A DNA stretch of 64,000 bases, from assembly GCA_019828565.1 (NCBI GenBank), contig JAHDYR010000003.1, forward strand, positions 496,001-560,000, given 5' to 3'. How positions within the stretch are numbered: the stretch's first letter is position 1; every line of letters starts with the position of its first letter. Of this stretch, positions 58,201 to 64,000 are shown piece by piece. The position numbers and the translations under genes were made by a program. A model generated the notes under the pieces. That model was not told where the DNA came from, made no database searches, and saw only the letters and a list, made by a program, of their open reading frames with translations. The DNA is from Carpediemonas membranifera (taxonomy: Eukaryota; Fornicata).

Positions 58201-60953
58201 GAGATGAAGTCCGCCGTCATATTCCTGAGAGGATGCTCTACGGTCACACTGGCGTATCCCCCACGGGCCGTGTAGCCCGGTACATCCTGCCCCGCCTCCT
58301 CGTCCACCTGGCTGAGTGTGATCCGCGTCTGGTCGGCGTGCTGGGTCACTGAGACGCCCGTCCCGACCGTCACCGTGCCCACCATGTCTCGCCGGGTGAT
58401 GTTGACGGCGTCGGTCAGCCTGTCTCTCGTCCGGGCGACGGTGATGGCCGGGAGCTCCTGGATCTCGACGTCCTCGCGGCTGATGGCCTGGGCAGACAGG
58501 CTCACGAGCTCGTCGACGGTGGTAGGAGCCGGGAGGGAGGTCATGTACTGGATGCCGGAAGGCAGGGTCACCGTGGCGCCGGTCGGGCCGTACTGTACGA
58601 CCGTCCCGTCCTCGTAGAGGCTCGCAGTACCCTCGACCGGGGACAGCGTGTGCTGGGAGCCGTCGGGCAGGATTGCGACGTCTCCGGCCTTGCTGGTGAG
58701 CTTGACGGTCATGTCCTCCAGGGACACGGTCGCGACGACGCCGGACGAGGCGTACTGGATGCTGCAGTCGGGCCCGATGACGAGGGTCGAGTCTGCGAAC
58801 TTGGCGACGGCGCTACCACCGTGTTCTGTCGTGTGATGCATGGTCAGCGTCACGCCGTCGCTGGCCGCAGTCATCTGCGCGTGGTTGCCGTCGGTCCTGT
58901 TGGCCACCGACACCGTCGTCTTGCTGCAGCAGGGGAAGAGCGTCGTGACGTCCTCAGGGATCAGGCGGGCCGGGTCATCGGCAGCGAGCTCCCTGGCCAC
59001 CGAGGAGGCGGACGTCGCCTCGTCCTCATCCTCCTCCTCCTCCGGCTCCTCTGCCTCAGGCACGTCTGGGTACTTCTCGGCGGCCTCGTTGATGGGCACG
59101 GGACCCATCCGGTAGAAGCAGGACGGGGGGGAGTCACCCCGGACGACGTACTTGCTCAGGGGAGAACCGACCGTCTTGGCGACGAGGACGCGAATCTTGT
59201 CAGGGGCGAACATGTCGGCCGGCTTGGATGCCTTAGGGCCCTTCTCGAACAGGGCGTCGAGGGCCTGGGCGATGGCCTTGCGGTGGATGCAGGCCCACTC
59301 GTTGAGGGAGGGCACGGTGGCGAAGGCGGCCTCGGGCTCCTTCTCTACATAGAAGCCCATGGCCCGCTTGCCCGTATCAGGGACGGCGGGGTCGTGGATC
59401 ACGACGAGACGCATGCCGATGGGGTCGAAGCAGGCGTCGATCATGCCACCCTTGGCCTCTATCTCCGTCTCGGACATGAACATGCGCCAGAAGAGGTCAT
59501 GAACCTGCGTGTACTCGAGACCAAACGTGTACTCGGCGACGAGGTGGCGCATACGGTCGGCGCTCTCCTGCGTGTCCATGAACAGACTGCGCCCCTTGGC
59601 CTTGAGGCTGTCGTGCAGGGCCAGCAGCAGAATGATATGCTGGATGTTGACTACGCGGGTTGCCTGGAGATCGTTGCCCTCCCCCGCGACAGTGGACACA
59701 CCCTCGTCCTCCTCCGCGTCGGACATCATCATGCTAGGGCCCTGGGAGGCCGTCTGGATGTCCATCACGGTGCTGAGCCCAACCCCGCTGTCCTCGCTCG
59801 AGGGCTCGGCCTCAGGCTTCGTCTCCCTCGTCACCATCTCGAACCCGGCGTCTCCAGGCCTCAACCGCTTGACTGAGGGCATAACCTCGGACCTGGTGCG
59901 GTCTGTGAGGAAGGAGAGCAGCTCTCTCAGGGCAATGGTCCGGTCGAACGCCCCAGACGTCACAGAGACGGCGCCGCGGCTCTTGGGGTCGAGTAGACCG
60001 GCCACGCGCGGCATCGCCTCCCGGACGACCTCCTCCTGGATGTCCTCGGTCATTCCGAAGGGGACGCACGCTGCGGCCATCGCCTGTCCGGCCTCAGCGG
60101 CGAACCGCTTGCCCTCGTCCTCGGGCCGGTCGCCGGGTCTGAACTCACCCTGGTCGCCCGTCACCTGCCGCAGCATCGCCTCGAGACACGTGACGGGGGT
60201 CGCGGCCTCATCGGGCAGCAGGTCCATCAGATTGTTGTACACAACCATCGGCTCGTCGTCCTCGGGGACCGCGCGGTAGTCAATGAGGTCGTCTGTCGCC
60301 TCCGCCACGTCAATGATCTTGAGAGCGGACGTCCAGGAGTCGTACATCGCTCTGGTCGCCATGTGGTCCCTCAGGGCACACGCCACAGCCTTGCCCACGA
60401 CCAGGGCGTCCTTGTCGGTGAGTGTCTCGGGGCATGGCACGTCCAGCATGAGGAAGCCGGGGTTCTGCTGCACACAGAGGGCCCGGAGGGCAGTCATCAC
60501 CGTTGGAACGGTCTTGGGCAGCTCGACAACGCCCTCCTCCTTCGCGGGCTCCTTAGGCGAGGGCTTGGGGTCCGGCTTCTTGGCATCCTTCTTCGACGCT
60601 GGCCGTTTTGGCTGGGGTTTTGTCTTCGCCGCGGGCTTGGCCTCCTTCGTCTCCTCGGGCGCAGCCATGACTTCAAGCCGGACCGATCCGCCAAGGGCGA
60701 GGCCGTATGCTGTGCCCTGCTTGATCCACTCCTCCGTGACGTCGAAGCCTTGTAGGAAGTAGAACGTAGGGGCGTCAGGGGGCATGTCGTCGGATAGAGA
60801 CTGCACCTGGGGGGGCGGAGTCACCGTAACGGGGCACACCTGACCGCGTTTCTGGCCGCGGGAGGGGGCGCGGGCCTTCGATGTCTTTGACTGGCGGCTC
60901 GCCGTGGGCTGAGGCTGGCCGACGGAGTCCAGAGCGGATAGGATCAGCCGCAT
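55245..60953 (-). CDS. SPAG17/PF6-like flagellar central-pair protein
   Basis: About 1,900 residues; first ATG in frame at 60953, while the frame is open to about 61090 without another ATG, so the 5' end may be longer or spliced. N-terminal: FYFLQGFDVTEEWIKQG and a Lys/Pro-rich linker. Middle: a globular region with LIDYRAVPEDDEPM, then a long run of beta repeats (SIQYASSGVVATV; VAILPDGSQHTLSP; YEDGTVVQYGPTGATVTLPSG), which I associate with SPAG17. C-terminal: LSFGSIKVGKTYQIPLKITN, an ASH/PapD-like domain of ciliary proteins. SPAG17/PF6 builds the C1a projection of the axonemal central pair. It implies a motile 9+2 flagellum. Confidence 0.78.
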   Translation of the reverse strand: MRLILSALDSVGQPQPTASRQSKTSKARAPSRGQKRGQVCPVTVTPPPQVQSLSDDMPPDAPTFYFLQGFDVTEEWIKQGTAYGLALGGSVRLEVMAAPEETKEAKPAAKTKPQPKRPASKKDAKKPDPKPSPKEPAKEEGVVELPKTVPTVMTALRALCVQQNPGFLMLDVPCPETLTDKDALVVGKAVACALRDHMATRAMYDSWTSALKIIDVAEATDDLIDYRAVPEDDEPMVVYNNLMDLLPDEAATPVTCLEAMLRQVTGDQGEFRPGDRPEDEGKRFAAEAGQAMAAACVPFGMTEDIQEEVVREAMPRVAGLLDPKSRGAVSVTSGAFDRTIALRELLSFLTDRTRSEVMPSVKRLRPGDAGFEMVTRETKPEAEPSSEDSGVGLSTVMDIQTASQGPSMMMSDAEEDEGVSTVAGEGNDLQATRVVNIQHIILLLALHDSLKAKGRSLFMDTQESADRMRHLVAEYTFGLEYTQVHDLFWRMFMSETEIEAKGGMIDACFDPIGMRLVVIHDPAVPDTGKRAMGFYVEKEPEAAFATVPSLNEWACIHRKAIAQALDALFEKGPKASKPADMFAPDKIRVLVAKTVGSPLSKYVVRGDSPPSCFYRMGPVPINEAAEKYPDVPEAEEPEEEEDEDEATSASSVARELAADDPARLIPEDVTTLFPCCSKTTVSVANRTDGNHAQMTAASDGVTLTMHHTTEHGGSAVAKFADSTLVIGPDCSIQYASSGVVATVSLEDMTVKLTSKAGDVAILPDGSQHTLSPVEGTASLYEDGTVVQYGPTGATVTLPSGIQYMTSLPAPTTVDELVSLSAQAISREDVEIQELPAITVARTRDRLTDAVNITRRDMVGTVTVGTGVSVTQHADQTRITLSQVDEEAGQDVPGYTARGGYASVTVEHPLRNMTADFISDGEQRCRKMALTFKNRDTIIVRADIPIAKSRTARQHRSFTLIREDGTIVTATKNPAEPSAVIKVAPRGTTRAHKILIDQYNTVSDQQNDLEQKSRMFNTATITTPPRVAMSERKLARVMLGEELSGETDPYVAPILRLGIHHARLMRGPVGEPSLVYHLTDFYRNVAIVSMDGMYLNSEFLGPHVDKGQEAMQEEAQTPELLKNARNEDGKDAPHTPALPVPDVTVSGVTDGHGSVVGSTPPPSGTMDDDQTANPDEQSGYDMESGYSTESDNDFDFEDAPMRMHPMLPGISLPVGGDNFPGKPYLPPTVPATEYIEIAPHPGALYTRPRLFVVPLADIERFLPEPSESSTESSDSADSRSELDDAYSAEFGSSTAMPISTASPAAMPDSEPPVDPDELGFTAQESAAALVQEQPESAATDTVIGTEVASYVDYVWRLYALSQAQERHGLRVVVAPIGADQEPMPCRLGLLLPHDLDRTTAELLRQDGATSYSPYRESITAMIPLSMRLGPVVDVLRGQTVRRGTTRTGARPHVSREEEESVYSCITQHYPVFDDHLLILHEAMAGYSAWKEARDEQQQLMTIVDPRAEHTVSDEAMLRLLLAAPQESGPIEPEFEHAGDEEAPALFPDEDDLAASTMPMPDEYDRALESPPEPVGMEPEPSLGGTSYFHEQEGKSWRELGDRGFAEVVDHFDLEATRLGIPTRPRPRVQPVTADIQRQSSAVLIATEQQLPKEVEQPAQPVERLPAKVSIGATMREHEANVLIDAAQSGQSIAEPNVGKLVMEGNSTRMVRTVAANLLTKKDPNRIYHSLNPTPSKLSFGSIKVGKTYQIPLKITNTGIQTVRVRVTSPPPMTAPIAGQVWVDWTPGPIPAGLHKVMRIGVTTVDVGLTEPTQVTSAISVVTATEILAIPVTALIHPADTEPRLSRNVKTLTNDAKLQSTLQQHVHDLTATGPSIPSSTRNWREQVNEIDVEQVRPQEPTMFE

Positions 60954-61411
60954 CTGGGTAGCGATACTCAGCTGGCCAGACTTTGCGTATTCACTCTGCA
61001 AATTATCGTTAAAATTGCGGCTAATGAGCTCATTGTAGTTAAGAACTTCAACGCCACTCTTCAGACCGCCTCTGTGTCAAATAGCCAGTGAATCATGGGA
61101 AACAAACCTAAATAGGTCGGCAATCTGGTTGGAAGGTCCCTCAGGCCCCTCCAAGAGCAGAATTGTGCGCTTCATCCTGTGGTGGGAGGCATATTCTGCA
61201 CCCGTAAAATTCTGCCCCCAGCTGCGCATCATACCCCGGCGAGGAGCATACGGCACAGCAATACACTGGCCAGCCTACCCAATCCATCTTTATAATTCTT
61301 CAAGGCCCACATCGGCATTCCAGCCCTCCTAGTGATTAGCTTGGCCGCCTTTTTACAAAAGTAACTCCATCCTCAAACGGACAGAGCGAATAAGATGTCT
61401 GGGAGGGTGGG
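60954..61411. other. Intergenic, possibly holding the SPAG17 5' exon
   Basis: The SPAG17 frame continues to a stop at about 61090. An ATG on the reverse strand near 61100 (MIHWLFDTEAV) is out of frame and no fitting intron was found. The rest shows no gene. Confidence 0.35.
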
Positions 61412-62629
61412 TTAAAAGTCTGCGACTGGCACCCGGAATGCCACGGGGCTACACGCGTCCTCGTCGTCCGTAAAGACCTCGAGCTCGCCGTAGCCGTAGA
61501 ACTCGTCGAACGGCACGGATACGGTGCCAATGAGGGCCGACCACTGCTCAACGGCGTCCAGCTGGGCGACAGTCACGTCGATGGGCTCGTAGAACATGGA
61601 GGGGAGCCTCAACGTGCACCAGTCCCCGCGGCGGACCCGCACGAGCCTGTCCTGGGCGATGAGGTACTCGATGATGCGGCAGAGGGCCGTGGGCGGAACC
61701 CCGGGGATGGCGTCGCAGATGGTGGTGCGGGTGAGCTCGAGCTTGCCGGTGAACAGGCCAAGGATGGCGTCGATGATCGCCTCCTCAGGGAACGAGGGCG
61801 TCGCGGTGGTGGCTGAGGTCGACCACTGGGCGCGGGTGTTGACTCCGAGGGTGTGCTCGGCGTACTGCTTGAATGACTGCGTCGGGCGGGTTTCGCGGCC
61901 GCGGACAACGGCCGTGAGCCCCTCCTCCTTCATGCGGTCGAGGCAGTTGGCGACGATCTCGGGGGACACGGTGATCTCCTTGAACGCGATGACGTCGTGG
62001 AACCCGGTCAACCCCGTGCGGGCAACGACCTGCAGGACCTGACGATAGTCGTCGTTCGTGTGGTGCCAGTAGAGCTTGCGGGACACGCCGTCATCGTCAA
62101 TGACACCACGCACGGCGAAGGGTTGCTCGTGGTTGATGAAGGGAGAGGCGGGCCGTTCGCTGGCCCGGGATGGGGGCTGGGAAACCTCGGGGGGGAAGTC
62201 GGGCGACAGGTCGTCGATGCAGACGTAGATGTTGTCGTCCTCGCGGAGGGCTTCGCAGACTTCGATATCGATCATTGCCGAACGGCCGTCTGAACTCATG
62301 GTAATGAGACCGTGATCGGCGAGGCCGTTCAGCAGGGCTTTTGCGGCGGTGGCTGGCGAGGATGAGTTCTCAATGCAATGCAGGAGCGAACGATAGGTGA
62401 TTGGCTCAACACGGTGCATTTGCTCAACGCAAAAATGTCTCACACGATTGTAATCATCGAGTGACACATGAGGCGCATTGGGAAGAACTTCTATGCCCTT
62501 ACTGTCGAACGTGAGCATGCAATTGGTGGGCTGGGGGAAAGCGTCGACGTTAAGGGAGAAATCCATCGCAAGCACTTTAAGGAACGTGTGGCTGAATGTT
62601 GCTTCAAGATCAATCAATCTCGGATCCAT
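61412..62629 (-). CDS. Unrecognised 405-residue protein with possible winged-helix segment
   Basis: ATG at 62629. The N-terminal 80 residues (LIDLEATFSHTFLKVLAMDF…) are hydrophobic-patterned and may continue an upstream exon, because a TAG sits just before the ATG and an AG acceptor is present there. Residues ~90-120 (TYRSLLHCIENSSSPATAAKALLNGLADHGLITM) and ~300-350 (TRTTICDAIPGVPPTALCRIIEYLIAQDRLVRV) each look like a winged-helix unit. Such pairs occur in DNA- or protein-binding adaptors. A HORMA-type N-terminus crossed my mind but is not supported well enough to call. Confidence 0.55.
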   Translation of the reverse strand: MDPRLIDLEATFSHTFLKVLAMDFSLNVDAFPQPTNCMLTFDSKGIEVLPNAPHVSLDDYNRVRHFCVEQMHRVEPITYRSLLHCIENSSSPATAAKALLNGLADHGLITMSSDGRSAMIDIEVCEALREDDNIYVCIDDLSPDFPPEVSQPPSRASERPASPFINHEQPFAVRGVIDDDGVSRKLYWHHTNDDYRQVLQVVARTGLTGFHDVIAFKEITVSPEIVANCLDRMKEEGLTAVVRGRETRPTQSFKQYAEHTLGVNTRAQWSTSATTATPSFPEEAIIDAILGLFTGKLELTRTTICDAIPGVPPTALCRIIEYLIAQDRLVRVRRGDWCTLRLPSMFYEPIDVTVAQLDAVEQWSALIGTVSVPFDEFYGYGELEVFTDDEDACSPVAFRVPVADF

Positions 62630-62912
62630 GAGAACTCTCTATGCGGTAGACACAAGTGCTCCACGGGTGACCCGAGCTGGGTTGGTTGGAGGTCACGTTT
62701 GTCTCAAAAATTGACCCAATCTTTCAGCCACTTACATGGTTGGTAGCATTTTGAGATTCGCCCATAAATGGGTCGACGGCTCTATATTACACCCTGGACA
62801 ACGCTCAGAACGCTCATATGCCATCATGTGTTATTGTGACGTCTTAAATCAGCGCCATGACGAGGGAGGACCACTATAAAACACTCAAATCAGATGGTTT
62901 ACATATGTTACA

Positions 62913-63992
62913 TTAGTCCTCCTCGTCCTCGTCGAACTCCATCTGCTCGATGGCGTCCGCGAGCTGCCCCAGAGGAACCTGCTCGAGACCACTGTCAACC
63001 TGGCTCTCGATCTGACAGAGATGCTGGTAGCACGCTTTGACGTGGGCATCATCCTCGCCGTACGCCGCCACAAGCCCTACAAACGCCCTGCGGATGTTAC
63101 CCGACGCCGGCTCGATCCTACCGAGCTCCTGCAGGAAGAGGGCGAGGTCGAGATAGAGCTCCGCAACGGCTGGGTGCTGGAAGCCCACGGCCGCCTCCGC
63201 AGCGTCGATAGCGGCGTCCAGATGGTCGAGGGCAACATCGTGGTCGGTCGAGGCAGCGATGCCGCACAGGCTCCGGTGGGCATCGGCACACCGCATGCGG
63301 CAGGGTCCGTCAGTAGAATCGGTCAGCCTCTCGACAATCATGTCGTCCACCTCCTCGAGCTTCTTCAGCATGTCGCACGGCTGCAGTGCCGCCAGTCTGT
63401 TCCAGCGGCTAGCCTCGGGGCGGCCGTCCTCGGCCAGGCGGGACTCCAGGTGGGCCGCGTACTGGCAGAGCGCGTCGATGGAGGCCACGGAGTCGGCTAG
63501 GATGGGTCTGGGCGCCGCGTACAGCTTCTCCGCGAGGATCACGGCCTCGTGGAACATGCCGGTGGCCTCCTCGCGCTCGGGCCCGCCTGGAAGCCACCAC
63601 TTGGTTCTGACGCCGCGGGCATCGGTGGTACGGGCCGAGTCAAGGGCCACGTCGACCAGAGTCGACACAGGGGCGCTCTTGATGACGGGGATGAGGCCTT
63701 CGACGAGGTACTGCCCGACAGGCTCGTCGGCGATGAAGTCGACCGAGTCGTATGACCGCAACGCAACACCAACAGCGTCGCACGTTGCGCGCAGGGCGGG
63801 TCTGAGGTATATTGTGGCCAGGATCTCACGGGTGATGGAGTAATCAAATGATCTGCGGGCGACCTTGGCCATGTACTTCCACGCGGTGGCACACTCGTCC
63901 GTGTTACCGATGAGGTCTGACATTGAGAAGACGGTGTTGAGCAGGCGAACAGCAGAGTCGATGGCCTCCCCAGCTGTGTCGGCGAAGGCCAT
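62913..63992 (-). CDS. Helical repeat protein, TPR-like C-terminus (may extend past the window)
   Basis: 359 residues from an ATG at 63992, eight bases from the window end, so a longer N-terminus beyond the window cannot be excluded. It is alpha-helical throughout. Residues ~270-340 (DVALDHLDAAIDAAEAAVGFQHPAVAELYLDLALFLQELG … IRRAFVGLVAAYGEDDAHVKACY) read like two TPR units of the kind found at the end of SMYD-type and other scaffold proteins. It ends in DEDEED. No SET or MYND motif is seen within the window. Confidence 0.55.
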   Translation of the reverse strand: MAFADTAGEAIDSAVRLLNTVFSMSDLIGNTDECATAWKYMAKVARRSFDYSITREILATIYLRPALRATCDAVGVALRSYDSVDFIADEPVGQYLVEGLIPVIKSAPVSTLVDVALDSARTTDARGVRTKWWLPGGPEREEATGMFHEAVILAEKLYAAPRPILADSVASIDALCQYAAHLESRLAEDGRPEASRWNRLAALQPCDMLKKLEEVDDMIVERLTDSTDGPCRMRCADAHRSLCGIAASTDHDVALDHLDAAIDAAEAAVGFQHPAVAELYLDLALFLQELGRIEPASGNIRRAFVGLVAAYGEDDAHVKACYQHLCQIESQVDSGLEQVPLGQLADAIEQMEFDEDEED

Positions 63993-64000
63993 TGTGTCGC

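Noticed and set aside
58650-59876. Long forward-strand frame (408 codons) opposite SPAG17
   Set aside because: Low-complexity Gly/Val/Arg translation typical of the antisense of a GC-rich gene.
61412-62629. HORMA-domain call for the N-terminus
   Set aside because: Only a vague hydrophobic pattern over ~50 residues; not enough to name.

Overview
This looks like a nuclear contig from a flagellated protist. It carries a SPAG17/PF6-type flagellar central-pair protein, a Tip60-type MYST acetyltransferase with a chromo-barrel, papain-family proteases and WD40 and GAR-domain proteins. Genes are compact and mostly intron-poor, but several carry GT-AG introns of only 28-40 nt. Two such introns in the acetyltransferase rebuild the expected domain exactly. 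No rRNA or tRNA gene was seen. A Carpediemonas-like metamonad is my best guess for the organism, at low confidence. All functional names rest on motifs read by eye.

Left part (1-32 kb): a mosaic of mobile and repeat DNA carrying protein-modifying genes. Bases 1-13503 form one block with ~1.57-kb terminal inverted repeats. Each arm ends in the palindrome ATCCACGTTTGTGGAT and carries a copy of the same zinc-motif gene, broken on the left and intact on the right. Inside are a SET-domain gene, two unknown genes, a protein kinase with a zinc tail, a degenerate tyrosine-recombinase-like gene and two OTU-protease-like genes. A ~0.4-0.5 kb repeat (R) starts 40-65 bp after several of these genes and occurs five times. 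The recombinase-like gene, a ~495-bp repeat (B) and the OTU gene form a divergent two-gene module. A second, diverged copy lies at 20.0-24.4 kb with the same layout and patches of near identity.

From 15.8 to 29.9 kb lie three copies of another repeat complex (C/E). One carries a ~2.1-kb array of a 14-bp unit; the other two carry only six units. The last two copies belong to a 2.69-kb head-to-tail tandem duplication with a zinc-motif gene. They join E directly to C, an order permuted relative to the 16-20 kb copy. A possible transposase-like ORF pair follows (29.9-31.9 kb).

Middle (32.9-46.1 kb): a Ty3/gypsy chromovirus with identical 125-bp LTRs sits inside the integrase gene of an older Ty3/gypsy fragment, with a 4-bp target duplication. 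A reverse-strand RNase H remnant follows, then a serine/threonine kinase and a non-LTR retrotransposon with a C-terminal restriction-like endonuclease.

Right part (46.7-64 kb): ordinary host genes encoding a WD40 protein, cathepsin, MYST acetyltransferase, coiled-coil GAR protein, a truncated cyclase-like membrane protein abutting a truncated protease, SPAG17, and two unrecognised proteins, the last of which reaches the window edge.
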